Below, piece after piece: positions 22,027 through 29,838 of a stretch of DNA of 51,508 nucleotides. The translations under genes were made by a program, and so were the position numbers. The DNA is taken from assembly GCF_008923365.1 (NCBI RefSeq), contig NZ_WBMR01000049.1:1-51508 (forward strand), written 5' to 3'. A model generated the notes under the pieces. The model saw nothing but the letters and a program-made list of their open reading frames with translations, was not told the DNA's origin and searched no databases. This DNA comes from Actinomadura montaniterrae. GTDB taxonomy: Bacteria; Actinomycetota; Actinomycetes; Streptosporangiales; Streptosporangiaceae. Numbering within the stretch: position 1 is the stretch's first letter; every line of letters begins with the position of its first letter.

Positions 22027-22881
22027 ATGAACAAATCCACCATTTCGACCACAGCGGGCGCCGTCGTCCTGGCGGCCGGCGCCCTGCTCCCCGTCAGCAC
22101 CGCCCACGCGACCACGGCCCCGGAGCCCGGCGCCCCGGCCACCACCGACCCGGGCGGCGGCAACCCGGGCGGCGAGACCCCGGGCGGCGGCGACACCGGC
22201 GCCCCGGACACGGGAGCCCCCGACACCGGGAACCCCACCGACAACGGCAGCCCCACGGACGGCGGCAGCCCGACCGACAGCGTCAGCCCCACCGACAACG
22301 GCAGCCCGACGGCCCCCGGCAGCCCGACGACCCCCGGCAGCCCGACCGCCCCCGGCGCCACGACGCCGGCCCCGGGCGGCGGCGCACCCGCCAACCCCAA
22401 GGCCACGACCGTCACCGTCACGGAGAAGGAGTACTCGCTGAAGCTCTCCCAGACCACCTTCAAGGCGGGCCCGTACATCTTCATCGCCAAGAACGCCGGC
22501 ACCATGCAGCACGCCCTGGCCATCTCCGGTCCGGGCATCACCAACGCGAAGGTGACCCCGGGGATCTCGCCCGGCCAGCAGGCCAAGCTGAACCTCAGCC
22601 TGCAGCCGGGCACGTACAAGCTCTGGTGCCCGATCGACGACCACCGCGCGCTCGGCATGCAGACCAAGATCACCGTGCCCGGCTCCGGCGGCGTCGTCCC
22701 GCCGGGCGGCCCGGCCCAGAGCCCGACGGCCAGCCCCACGGAGAGCCCGACCGGCAGCCCCACCGAGAGCCCGGGCAGCCCCACGGAGAGCCCGGGCAGC
22801 CCGACCGAGAGCCCGCCGGAGAGCCCGACCGGCGCCCCCACGGGCACCCCGACGGGCAGCGGCGCCCCCGGCGGCTACTGA
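22027..22881 (+). CDS. Secreted cupredoxin-like protein with Pro/Ser/Thr-rich arms
   Basis: A 284-residue exported protein: signal peptide about 1-28 ending AHA, a low-complexity Gly/Pro/Thr/Ser arm built on G-S-P-T repeats (about 35-115), a cupredoxin-like domain (about 122-218), then a second arm of SPTE/SPGSPTE repeats to the end. The domain shows the expected His (MQHAL) and later Cys-His-Met set (WCPIDDHRALGM), the ligand arrangement of a type 1 copper site. There is no LPXTG or transmembrane anchor. A periplasmic-type or wall-associated copper/electron-transfer role is inferred. It is followed by a hairpin. Confidence 0.75.
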   Translation: MNKSTISTTAGAVVLAAGALLPVSTAHATTAPEPGAPATTDPGGGNPGGETPGGGDTGAPDTGAPDTGNPTDNGSPTDGGSPTDSVSPTDNGSPTAPGSPTTPGSPTAPGATTPAPGGGAPANPKATTVTVTEKEYSLKLSQTTFKAGPYIFIAKNAGTMQHALAISGPGITNAKVTPGISPGQQAKLNLSLQPGTYKLWCPIDDHRALGMQTKITVPGSGGVVPPGGPAQSPTASPTESPTGSPTESPGSPTESPGSPTESPPESPTGAPTGTPTGSGAPGGY

Positions 22882-22897
22882 CCGCCACGGCGTTCAC

Positions 22898-22945
22898 TTG
22901 TGGCGTGTTGCCCTATGCGTGGTCGCTAAGGGCAACACGCCACAA
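22898..22945. terminator. Bidirectional hairpin terminator
   Basis: Perfect 17-bp inverted repeat (22898-22914 and 22929-22945) with a 14-nt loop, placed between the convergent cupredoxin-like gene (stop 22881) and the short GntR gene (stop 22961). Confidence 0.75.
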
Positions 22946-22960
22946 CTCAACGCCCCACGG

Positions 22961-23209
22961 CTACTCGACGTCGCCCTCGGACGGCTTCACGAACGTCCCG
23001 CGCTGCGGAACCGTGTAGACGAGCCCCTGCTCCCGCAGATACGCGACCGCCCGCCGTGCCGTCTCACGCGCGACTCCGTACTCCTGCACGAGGTCGGACT
23101 CGGACGGGATCCGCCGGCGCGGCTGCAGATCGCCGGACTCGATGCGCTCGGCGATGATCGCGGCTATCTGCCGGTAGACGGGGGTGTCGCCATCATGATC
23201 GATCGTCAC
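22961..23209 (-). CDS. Short GntR-family regulator (winged helix only)
   Basis: An 82-residue protein made of little more than the GntR winged helix: VYRQIAAIIAERIESGDLQ, PSESDLVQEYGVARETARRAVAYLREQGLVYTVPQRGTFV. No ligand domain follows, as in the small actinobacterial GntR proteins that travel with an unknown partner gene. GTG at 23209 is used. The divergent region to the gene at 23315 holds CTAG-rich inverted repeats that are likely its operator. Confidence 0.82.
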   Translation of the reverse strand: MTIDHDGDTPVYRQIAAIIAERIESGDLQPRRRIPSESDLVQEYGVARETARRAVAYLREQGLVYTVPQRGTFVKPSEGDVE

Positions 23210-23265
23210 CCCTCTGACGCTAGATGACTCGCTACGAAGCCCTTCATAGCGATACGTATGCAGAC

Positions 23266-23291
23266 GTCTAGACTAGCCTAGACAAGGCTAG
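23266..23291. promoter_or_regulatory. CTAG-rich inverted repeats, likely operator of the short GntR regulator
   Basis: GTCTAGAC (23266-23273), a perfect 8-bp palindrome, abuts CTAGCCT-AGACA-AGGCTAG (23273-23291), a 7-bp inverted repeat with 5-bp spacer. Five CTAG tetramers occur between 23220 and 23291, unusual in DNA of this composition. It lies between two divergent genes. Confidence 0.5.
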
Positions 23292-23314
23292 ACGAGTGGC
23301 GGTACCGTCACGCC

Positions 23315-23680
23315 ATGGACACTCCCCTGGCAAGGGCGCAGGCCGGGCTCGGCGCGCTGCTGCACCGGCTCGATCTCTACGACCTGGACGTCCGCCTGAA
23401 GATCGACGGCCTTCTGGTCTCCAACCCGTTCGCGGACGGGTGCTGCGACGACACCCCGGAACCGTCCGACACCATCACCTGCCGCCCGCGTCCGGACGAC
23501 GGCGACCGCTTCTGGTTCGCGCATTCATGGGGTGAATGGATCGCCGAGGTCGACCATGTGGCCGACGCGGCCCTGCTCATCGCCACCCGGCTGTGCGCCT
23601 GCGGGCCCGATCACTCCGCCGGGCCGAGCAGGTCCCACCGGTTGCCCGCGACGTCCAAGAACACGGCGACGCGCCCGTAG
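23315..23680 (+). CDS. Hypothetical protein next to the short GntR gene
   Basis: A 121-residue frame. The first ~95 residues look like a real small protein (MDTPLARAQAGLGALLHRLDLYDLDVRLK, then a Cys-Cys pair and WGEWIAEVDHVADAALLIATRLCACG). The tail after about residue 98 overlaps, antisense, the end of the convergent VOC gene and is of low quality. No family recognised. The CTAG-rich divergent region suggests control by the neighbouring GntR protein. Confidence 0.6.
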   Translation: MDTPLARAQAGLGALLHRLDLYDLDVRLKIDGLLVSNPFADGCCDDTPEPSDTITCRPRPDDGDRFWFAHSWGEWIAEVDHVADAALLIATRLCACGPDHSAGPSRSHRLPATSKNTATRP

Positions 23681-24006
23681 GGTTCCGCGCGGGGCTCGGT
23701 GACGAACTCCACCCCGGCGGCCGTCATGCGCTCGTAGGCGGCGTCGAAGTCGTCGACCCGCAGGAAGAAGCCGACGCGTCCGGCGACCTGGTCCCCGACG
23801 GCCGCGGCCTGGCGTTCGCCGTCCGCGCGGGCGAGCAGGATCCCCGTCTCCGCACCCGGCGGCCGGACGACGACCCACCGCTTGGGACGGCCGTCGTTGG
23901 TGCGCGAAGGCGAGTCCTCGACCAGCTCGAACCCGAGGGCCTCGGTGAAGAACCGGATGGCGCGGTCGTAGTCGTCCACAATGATCGTGACCAGGTCGAG
24001 TCGCAC
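23611..24006 (-). CDS. VOC (glyoxalase/bleomycin-resistance fold) family protein
   Basis: A 131-residue protein of two beta-alpha-beta-beta-beta modules: VTIIVDDYDRAIRFFTEALGFELVEDS at the start and FFLRVDDFDAAYERMTAAGVEFVTEPRAEPYGRVAVFLDVAGNRWDLLGP at the end. The final Asp-x-x-Gly-Asn-x-Trp is typical of VOC proteins acting as dioxygenase-like or resistance proteins. Substrate unknown. GTG at 24006 fits the family start. Its 3' end overlaps the convergent gene by 70 bp. Confidence 0.85.
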   Translation of the reverse strand: MRLDLVTIIVDDYDRAIRFFTEALGFELVEDSPSRTNDGRPKRWVVVRPPGAETGILLARADGERQAAAVGDQVAGRVGFFLRVDDFDAAYERMTAAGVEFVTEPRAEPYGRVAVFLDVAGNRWDLLGPAE

Positions 24007-24272
24007 CCTCGCGACCCTAAGCCCTTCCCGCCGACCGCCGTCAGGCTCCGCCGAGCCCGAGATCACGGGCATGATCGGGAGAGACGATGATCCGCCCGAT
24101 CCACCCGCGTGCCTCGTCACGATGCCGGCCGCAGAGTTCGCCGTACGCGTCGTCGCCCTGATCGGGCTTCGGCCTGATCAGGGCGGCCCCGCCCAGCCCG
24201 AGGACCGGCCCGTCCTCAAGGCAGCCGTCCCCCTCGAAGTGGTGGTGCCACGTGACGCACGTGAATTCGTTT

Positions 24273-24776
24273 TCAGGCGAGGGCCTCGCGGAGGATGCGG
24301 ACGGCTTTCGGGCCTACGCCGTGCATCGCCAGCAGTTCGGCGTCGGTCAGGGCGGCGACCTCGGCGAGCGTGGTGATGCCCGCGCCGGCGAGGGCCCGGG
24401 TGGCGGGGCCTCCGATGGCCTTGGGCAGGTCGCCGACCTCACCGGGCCTCGCCGCGTCCCCGGCGGCCACGCGCGCCGCCGGCCGCGCCGGCGCCTGCGC
24501 GAGCCAGGCGCGGCGCACCCAGTGGTTGAGCTGCTGGCCGTTGACGTCCCCGATCGGGACGCGAACGCCGCCGGGAGCCGCGCCGCGCGCCGTCGGATGC
24601 GCGGCGAGGAGCTCGTCCACATCGGACGCGGGGAGCCGGAGTTCCACCAGGCCGTCGTCGCCCATCGACGCGAACCGCTTCCCGTCCACCGTGAAGGCGA
24701 CGATTCCCGGAGCGGCGTCCTCGGCGGTCCCGGGGTAGGAAAGGGCGGCCTTGCGAAGCTGGGCGAGCGTCGTCAT
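24273..24776 (-). CDS. MmcQ/YjbR-like protein with C-terminal helix-hairpin-helix
   Basis: A 167-residue two-domain protein. Residues about 1-95 are the MmcQ/YjbR fold (LAQLRKAALSYPGTAEDAAPGIVAFTVDGKRFASMG...LRLP...NHWVRRAWLAQAP). About 118-167 are a helix-hairpin-helix region (ALAGAGITTLAEVAALTDAELLAMHGVGPKAVRILREAL) with a GVGPKA hairpin. The first domain is thought to bind DNA or protein through a CyaY-like fold; the second suggests non-specific DNA binding. ATG at 24776. Between this gene and the VOC gene (24007-24272) I see no gene. Confidence 0.82.
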   Translation of the reverse strand: MTTLAQLRKAALSYPGTAEDAAPGIVAFTVDGKRFASMGDDGLVELRLPASDVDELLAAHPTARGAAPGGVRVPIGDVNGQQLNHWVRRAWLAQAPARPAARVAAGDAARPGEVGDLPKAIGGPATRALAGAGITTLAEVAALTDAELLAMHGVGPKAVRILREALA

Positions 24777-24807
24777 GGACCCCAACCTAACGATCCGGTA
24801 CGACGGC

Positions 24808-25131
24808 TCAGCCTTCCGGATAGAAGAGGAACAGGGTGCAGCCCGTGGTCGTCTGCGGGACGTGCGAGGAGCCCGCCGGCGCGTGGATGAACGACCCCGC
24901 CGGGTAGTCGCGCTCACCGTCGTTGAAGACGCCCGACACCACGAAGACCTCCTCGGGCCCCGGATCGTGGACGTCCACGCCCTCCCAGCACGTGTTCGCG
25001 TCCATCTCCAGCACGAAGGCCTTCGCACCCCCGTCCCCGCTCCACAGCGGCCGCAGCCGGATGCCCGGAAAGAGCTCGCGCACCGGAGCGTCCTGGACGG
25101 AAGACCACACATATCCCAGCTCTGTCGTCAT
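24808..25131 (-). CDS. Small cupin-domain protein (ChrR-like)
   Basis: A 107-residue single cupin domain: a Gly/Pro-rich strand region (LEMDANTCWEGVDVHDPGPEEVFVVSG) and the second cupin motif (YPAGSFIHAPAGSSHVPQT). Metal ligands are probably the His in DVHDPG, the Glu in PEEVF and the His in SSHVP. It is divergent from the GlxA-type regulator (72 bp apart), which may control it. Substrate not predictable. Confidence 0.82.
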   Translation of the reverse strand: MTTELGYVWSSVQDAPVRELFPGIRLRPLWSGDGGAKAFVLEMDANTCWEGVDVHDPGPEEVFVVSGVFNDGERDYPAGSFIHAPAGSSHVPQTTTGCTLFLFYPEG

Positions 25132-25202
25132 GGCGCCAGCCTGGCGAAGGCGTCGCCGCCCCGCCGAGTGTCTGGAAAGACATCCTGCGGTACTTTCAGG
25201 CC

Positions 25203-26153
25203 ATGCACCGTGTGGTCGCTCTCGTCCGCCCGCCGCAGTCGCCCTTCGAGCTCGGCTGCGCGGCGCAGGTGTTCGGGATCGCGCGTGCGGGGCTCCCGAC
25301 CAGGTACGACTTCACGGTCTCCACCGAGCGCCCCGGCCCCGTCGCCACCCTCGCCGGCTACGACATGCTCGTCACCAACGGCCTGCAAGCCCTCGACGAC
25401 GCGGAGACCGTGATCGTCCCCGGCTGGCTGCCCACCTCGGAGCCGCCCTCCCCCGCCGTCGTGGATGCCCTGCGCCGCGCCCACTCCCGCGGGGCCCGCA
25501 TCGTCAGCATCTGCTCGGGCGCCTTCGCCCTGGCACACGCCGGTCTCATCGACGGCCGCCGCGCCACGACCCACTGGGCGCAGGCCGACGAGTTCGCCGC
25601 GCGCTTCCCCCACGTCCAGCTGGACCCGGACGTCCTCTACGTGGACCACGGCGACGTCGCGACCAGCGCCGGGGCCGGAGCCGGGTTCGACCTGTGCCTG
25701 CACCTGGTCCGCACCGACCAGGGCGCCCGCTATGCCGCCCAGGTCGCCCGGACCATGGTCATGCCGCCGCACCGCGAGGGCGGCCAGTTGCAGTACTCGT
25801 CCGCGCCCCACCCCGCCCACATCGACGACACCCTCGCACCCCTCCTCGACTGGGTCACCGCCCGCCTCGAAGAGCCCATGACCCTCGAGACCATGGCCGC
25901 GCACGCGGGCGTCTCTCCCCGAACCCTCACCCGCCGCTTCACCGACCAGCTCGGCACCAGCCCCGGCCAATGGCTACTCACCCAGCGCATCGCCGCAGCT
26001 CAGGACCTCCTGGAGTCCACCGACCTCCCCCTCGACGCGATCGCCCGCCGGGTCGGCCTCTCCTCCGCCACCAACCTCCGCCGCCGCTTCCTCAACGCCC
26101 TGGCCACCACCCCAGGCGCCTACCGCCGCACCTTCCGCTCCGGCACGCGGTGA
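25203..26153 (+). CDS. GlxA-type AraC-family regulator (DJ-1/PfpI plus HTH)
   Basis: A 316-residue regulator. Residues about 1-170 are a DJ-1/PfpI amidotransferase-like sensor domain with a nucleophile-elbow Cys in VSICSGAFALAHAG (near 102). About 215-312 are the two-helix-turn-helix AraC domain (MTLETMAAHAGVSPRTLTRRFTDQLGTSPGQWL...LESTDLPLDAIARRVGLSSATNLRRRF). It is divergent from the cupin gene, its most likely target. The 3' end overlaps the convergent hydrolase gene by 34 bp. Confidence 0.9.
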   Translation: MHRVVALVRPPQSPFELGCAAQVFGIARAGLPTRYDFTVSTERPGPVATLAGYDMLVTNGLQALDDAETVIVPGWLPTSEPPSPAVVDALRRAHSRGARIVSICSGAFALAHAGLIDGRRATTHWAQADEFAARFPHVQLDPDVLYVDHGDVATSAGAGAGFDLCLHLVRTDQGARYAAQVARTMVMPPHREGGQLQYSSAPHPAHIDDTLAPLLDWVTARLEEPMTLETMAAHAGVSPRTLTRRFTDQLGTSPGQWLLTQRIAAAQDLLESTDLPLDAIARRVGLSSATNLRRRFLNALATTPGAYRRTFRSGTR

Positions 26154-27058
26154 CCGTCGCCGGCCCCGCCGATGCGCTGGCCGAGGAACAGGGCCGCGCG
26201 CTCCAGTGCCTCGTCCGCCTCGTCCAGCACACCGGCGAACGACTGGAACACGTGGGGCACGTCGGCGGTGACGTCGAGGACGACGTCCACTCCGGCCGCC
26301 CTCGCACGCGCGGCGAGGCGCGTCGAGTCGTCCAGAAGGATCTCGTTGGTGCCCACCTGGATCAGCATCGGCGGGAAACCGGTCAGGTCCGCGCAGACGG
26401 CCGGGCTCAGCAGGGGCTGGCGCGGGTCGGCTCCGGCGAGGTACAGGGCGCCGGTGCGCTCGACGGCCTCGCGCGTGAAGATCGGATCGGCGTCCGCCCT
26501 GGTCTCCATGCTCTCGCCCGTGCGGGTGGCGTCGAGGCCCGGGGAGAACGCCACGATGGCGGCCGGCAGCGGGAGGCCCGCGGCGCGGGCGGCAAGGCAG
26601 GTCGTGACGGTGAGGCCGCCGCCCGCGGAGTCTCCCGCGAACGCGATGGACGACGGGTCCGCGCCGCCGTCGAGGAGGGCGCGGTAGGCGCTCAGCGTGT
26701 CCTCGATCGCGGCCGGGAACGGGTGTTCGGGGGCGAGCCGGTAGTCCACCGAGTACGCCTGGAAGCCGGTCTTGGCCACGAGGTGCCCCGTCAGCGACAG
26801 GGCGGTCTCGGGAGAACCGAACACCCAGGCGCCGCCGTGGAAGTAAAGGATCGTCCCGGCGCCGGCCTCGCCGTCCGGCTCGGCCCGCAGTGCGGGACGG
26901 CCGCCGAGCTCCGTCCACGCGGTGCGGACACCGCCGGGAACGATCATCTGGGCCATCAGCGCCCGGAAGCCGGCCCGGAGGTCCTCGACCGTCCGGGGTC
27001 CCTCGGGCCGCGGCCGCCGCAGCATCGCGTCGACCTCTGCACGCTGTTCCCTGCTCAT
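26120..27058 (-). CDS. Alpha/beta hydrolase (HSL-type esterase)
   Basis: A 312-residue esterase of the hormone-sensitive-lipase family: ILYFHGGAWVFGSPE (oxyanion hole), VDYRLAPEHPFPAAIED, nucleophile elbow AGDSAGGG, a late GTNEILLDDS with the acid residue, and the His in VPHVFQSF. ATG at 27058 is chosen because GGGAG lies 7 nt upstream. It is divergent from a MarR regulator 43 bp away, a common arrangement in which MarR represses an enzyme acting on its inducer. Confidence 0.88.
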   Translation of the reverse strand: MSREQRAEVDAMLRRPRPEGPRTVEDLRAGFRALMAQMIVPGGVRTAWTELGGRPALRAEPDGEAGAGTILYFHGGAWVFGSPETALSLTGHLVAKTGFQAYSVDYRLAPEHPFPAAIEDTLSAYRALLDGGADPSSIAFAGDSAGGGLTVTTCLAARAAGLPLPAAIVAFSPGLDATRTGESMETRADADPIFTREAVERTGALYLAGADPRQPLLSPAVCADLTGFPPMLIQVGTNEILLDDSTRLAARARAAGVDVVLDVTADVPHVFQSFAGVLDEADEALERAALFLGQRIGGAGDGHRVPERKVRR

Positions 27059-27077
27059 GGGCACGCTCCCGTCGTAA

Positions 27078-27091
27078 GTACATTCCTGTAC
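27078..27091. promoter_or_regulatory. Inverted repeat in the hydrolase-marR divergent region
   Basis: GTACA-TTCC-TGTAC, a 5-bp inverted repeat within an AT-rich 43-bp gap. Placement fits a MarR operator that would silence both divergent genes. Confidence 0.5.
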
Positions 27092-27101
27092 ACTATATGC
27101 C

Positions 27102-27569
27102 GTGGAATATACATGGGACGGCGGCCTCCCGGATCTCTTCTCCGACCTGGTCCGGTGCGAGACGCGGCTGTACAACGCCCTCAACGACCGCCTCCGGGCG
27201 CGGCACGGGATCGTCACCTCGCAGTTCGAGGCCCTGCGCTACCTGCGCGACCATCCCGGCGCCCGGGTCGCGGACCTCGCCGCCGAGTTCGCCATCGGCA
27301 TCGGCGCGGCCAGCAAGAGCGTCGACCGCCTGGAGAGGCAGGGCTGGGCCGTCCGGCACCCGAACCCGTCCGACCGCCGATCGTCACTGCTGGCCCTGAC
27401 CGATGACGGCGCGCAGCTCGTGGTCGCGGCCGGACGAACGTTCACCGAGGCACTGGACGAGCTGGTCGGCGGGACTCTCGACGCCTCCTCGGCGGCGGCC
27501 GCCGCACAGGCCCTCGCGACCCTGCGCGCCGCACTGGAACGCGACCAGACCGGCACCCCGAACGGCTGA
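27102..27569 (+). CDS. MarR-family transcriptional regulator
   Basis: A 155-residue MarR protein: N-terminal dimerisation helices (LVRCETRLYNALNDRLRARHG), winged helix (TSQFEALRYLRDHPGARVADLAAEFAIGIGAASKSVDRLERQGWAVRHPNPSDRRSSLLALTDDG) with the characteristic DRR in the wing, and C-terminal helices. GTG at 27102. It probably autoregulates and controls the divergent esterase. Confidence 0.9.
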   Translation: MEYTWDGGLPDLFSDLVRCETRLYNALNDRLRARHGIVTSQFEALRYLRDHPGARVADLAAEFAIGIGAASKSVDRLERQGWAVRHPNPSDRRSSLLALTDDGAQLVVAAGRTFTEALDELVGGTLDASSAAAAAQALATLRAALERDQTGTPNG

Positions 27570-27583
27570 CCAGAAGCGAAGGC

Positions 27584-27982
27584 GGCGGACGAGTCGGCCT
27601 GTAAGCCGGGTTCTGTGCCCGCCCCGGGGGGCGGGTGACGGCCATCCATCTCGGGCCGCCGTTGCCGGCGGCCTCCAGCGGTCTACCCGCAGGCTCGGGC
27701 GGGCCGCCCTCAGGCACCTGCGCGGGGCCTCTTGCGGGGCCCCTTCTTGACCTTGCTCCGGGTGGGGTTTACCGAGCCGCCCACGTCACCGTGGGCGCTG
27801 GTGAGCTCTTACCTCACCGTTTCACCCTTACCACCGGCGGACCGGTGGCGGTCTGCTTTCTGTGGCACTGTCCCGCGGGTCACCCCGGGTCGGCGTTACC
27901 GACCACCCTGCCCTGTGGAGCCCGGACTTTCCTCGACGGGGACCTGAGCCCCCGACGCGGCCGTCCGGCCGGCTCGTCCGCC
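27584..27982 (-). ncRNA. rnpB: RNase P RNA (bacterial type A)
   Basis: Read on the minus strand, the sequence has the GAGGAAAGTCCGGGCTCCACAG core near 27945-27920, GGGTGGTCGGTAACG, and ends with the conserved TACAGGCCGACTCGTCCGCC. The ends pair as helix P1: GGCGGACGAG (27982-27973) with CTCGTCCGCC (27593-27584). This gives about 399 nt, the expected size for a high-GC actinobacterium. It lies between marR and the RNase H/phosphatase gene. Exact mature ends are set by P1 and may shift by a few bases. Confidence 0.93.
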
Positions 27983-28006
27983 GTACACAGAACTCTAGCG
28001 GGTCGG

Positions 28007-29098
28007 TCAGCGTTCCAGGTGATGGGCGTCGTTGAAGGAGCGCAGGCTCGCCGGGCCGTCGGCGTACCAGTCGATCGCGGTGAGGGACGCGACGTCCAGG
28101 TGCATCCGGTACAGCGCCTTCATCGGGGCGCCGAGGGCGTCCTTGACCAGCAGCTTGATCGGCGTGACGTGCGAGACGACCAGGACCGTCTGCTGCCGGT
28201 TGCGGACCTTCAGCTTGTCCAGGGCGGTGCGGACGCGGCGGGACACCTGCGCGAAGCTCTCGCCGCCGGGCGGCGCGGCCTCCGGGTCGGCGAGCCACGC
28301 CTTCATCTCGGCGGGCCAGCCCTTGCCGGCCTCGGCGAACGTCAGGCCCTCCCAGTCGCCGAAGGCGGTCTCGCGGAAGCCGTCCTCGACGCGGACGTCC
28401 AGGCCGGTGACGGCGGCGACCTCGGCGGCGGTGTCGCGGCAGCGCGCCAGCGGCGAGGTGACGATCGCCTCGAGCCCGCGGTCCTTGAGGGCGAGCGCGG
28501 CGGCGCGGGCCTGGGCGAGGCCGGTGGTGGTCAGCGGGACGTCGTTCGTCCCGGCGAAGCGCTTCTCGGCGGACAGCGGCGTCTCGCCGTGCCGCAGCAG
28601 GATCGTCCGGGTGGGGGTGGACGAGACGGGCGGCGGCCCCGGGGACTCCTCCCGCGGGGGCTCCTCGACCTTGCGCGACCACTGCTCGCCGCGCGCCGCC
28701 GCGTCCATCGCCTCGTTGGCGAGCCGGTCGGCGTGCGCGTTGCGATTGCGCGGGATCCAGCCATAGGAGACCGAGCCGAGCCCTTCGGCGACCTCGCGCG
28801 CGCGCAGGGCGAGGGGGATCATGTCCGGGTGCTTGATCTTCCAGCGGCCGGACATCTGCTCCACGACGAGCTTGGAGTCCATCCGCACCTCGACCCGCGC
28901 GGACGGGTCGATCCCCGCCGCGGCCGTCAGCCCGGCGATCAGCCCCCGGTACTCGGCGACGTTGTTGGTCGCCATCCCGATCGACTCGGCGACCTCCGCC
29001 AGCACCTCGCCGGTCAGCGCGTCGCGGACGAGGGCCCCGTACCCGGCCGGGCCCGGGTTGCCCCGGGACCCGCCGTCCGCCTCGACGATCAGCTTCAC
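28007..29098 (-). CDS. Bifunctional RNase H / histidine phosphatase
   Basis: A 363-residue fusion like mycobacterial Rv2228c. Residues about 1-140 are a type I RNase H domain with acidic residues in VEADGGSRGNPG, ATNNVAEYRG and RMDSKLV, cleaving RNA in RNA-DNA hybrids. After a Pro/Glu linker, about 165-363 are a histidine phosphatase: LLRHGET catalytic loop, RETAFGDWEGLT, and VVSHVTPI with the second His. This half resembles alpha-ribazole phosphatase (CobC). GTG at 29098 overlaps the upstream stop (GTGA). Confidence 0.92.
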   Translation of the reverse strand: MKLIVEADGGSRGNPGPAGYGALVRDALTGEVLAEVAESIGMATNNVAEYRGLIAGLTAAAGIDPSARVEVRMDSKLVVEQMSGRWKIKHPDMIPLALRAREVAEGLGSVSYGWIPRNRNAHADRLANEAMDAAARGEQWSRKVEEPPREESPGPPPVSSTPTRTILLRHGETPLSAEKRFAGTNDVPLTTTGLAQARAAALALKDRGLEAIVTSPLARCRDTAAEVAAVTGLDVRVEDGFRETAFGDWEGLTFAEAGKGWPAEMKAWLADPEAAPPGGESFAQVSRRVRTALDKLKVRNRQQTVLVVSHVTPIKLLVKDALGAPMKALYRMHLDVASLTAIDWYADGPASLRSFNDAHHLER

Positions 29099-29838
29099 AG
29101 GCCCGACTCGGGGGTGCGGACGAGGATGCGCCGGCACTCCTCGCAGCGGACGACCTCGTCCTCGGCGGCGGCCCGGATCCGGTTCAGGTCGACGGTGTTG
29201 AGCGCCAGGTGGCAGCCCTGGCAGGCGCCGCGGAACAGCTTCGCCGCGCCGACGCCGCCGAACTGGCCGCGCAGCTTCTCGTAGAGGCCGAGCAGGTCGT
29301 CCGGGACGTCCTTGGCGACGGCGGTGCGGGCGGCGCCGGTCGTGCCGTTCTCCTCGTCGATCTCCTTCAGCGTGGCGTCGCGGCGCGCGACGACCGCGGC
29401 GAGCTCCTCCTGCGCCGCGGTCTGGTCGGCGCGCAGCGCGGCGACGCGGCCGTCGGCCTCCTCGATCCGCTCCATGATCTCCAGCACGACCTCCTCGAGG
29501 TCGGACTGGCGGCGGTGCAGCGACTCGATCTCGGCCTGCAGGCCGCTGAGGTCCTTGGCGGAGGTGACCTGCCCGGAGTCCAGGCGCTTCTGGTCCCGCT
29601 CGGCGCGGCTGCGGACCTGGTCGACGTCCTGCTCGGCCTTCTTCTGCTCCCGCGCCAGGTCGCCGGCGTCGGTCTCGGCCGCCACGATCGCGTCGCGCAG
29701 CTCGGCGAGCCGGCCCTCCAGCCGCTCGATCTCGGCCAGCTCCGGCAGCGTCCGGCGGCGGTGCGCCAGCCGGTCCAGCGAGCTGTCCAGGTCCTGCAGG
29801 TCGATCAGGCGAAGCTGGGCTTGCGGTGCGGCTTTCAC
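29095..29838 (-). CDS. C4 zinc-ribbon coiled-coil protein (Rv2229c/CT398-like)
   Basis: A 247-residue protein. About 1-175 is a long antiparallel coiled coil rich in Glu, Arg, Leu and Ala. About 200-247 carries a zinc ribbon with two Cys pairs (CQGC and CEEC). It is the conserved partner of Nif3-like and RNase H/phosphatase genes in actinobacteria; its function is poorly known. GTG at 29838 has AAGGAG upstream and overlaps the previous stop by 4 bp. Confidence 0.88.
   Translation of the reverse strand: MKAAPQAQLRLIDLQDLDSSLDRLAHRRRTLPELAEIERLEGRLAELRDAIVAAETDAGDLAREQKKAEQDVDQVRSRAERDQKRLDSGQVTSAKDLSGLQAEIESLHRRQSDLEEVVLEIMERIEEADGRVAALRADQTAAQEELAAVVARRDATLKEIDEENGTTGAARTAVAKDVPDDLLGLYEKLRGQFGGVGAAKLFRGACQGCHLALNTVDLNRIRAAAEDEVVRCEECRRILVRTPESGL

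Noticed and set aside
22170..22870. Repeats resembling a CRISPR array or satellite
   Set aside because: Units are irregular, in frame and encode SPT-type protein repeats. There are no unique spacers of constant length and no cas genes.
24007..24272. Possible small gene between the VOC and MmcQ/YjbR genes
   Set aside because: Open frames exist on the plus strand but lack a ribosome-binding site and any recognisable protein character.
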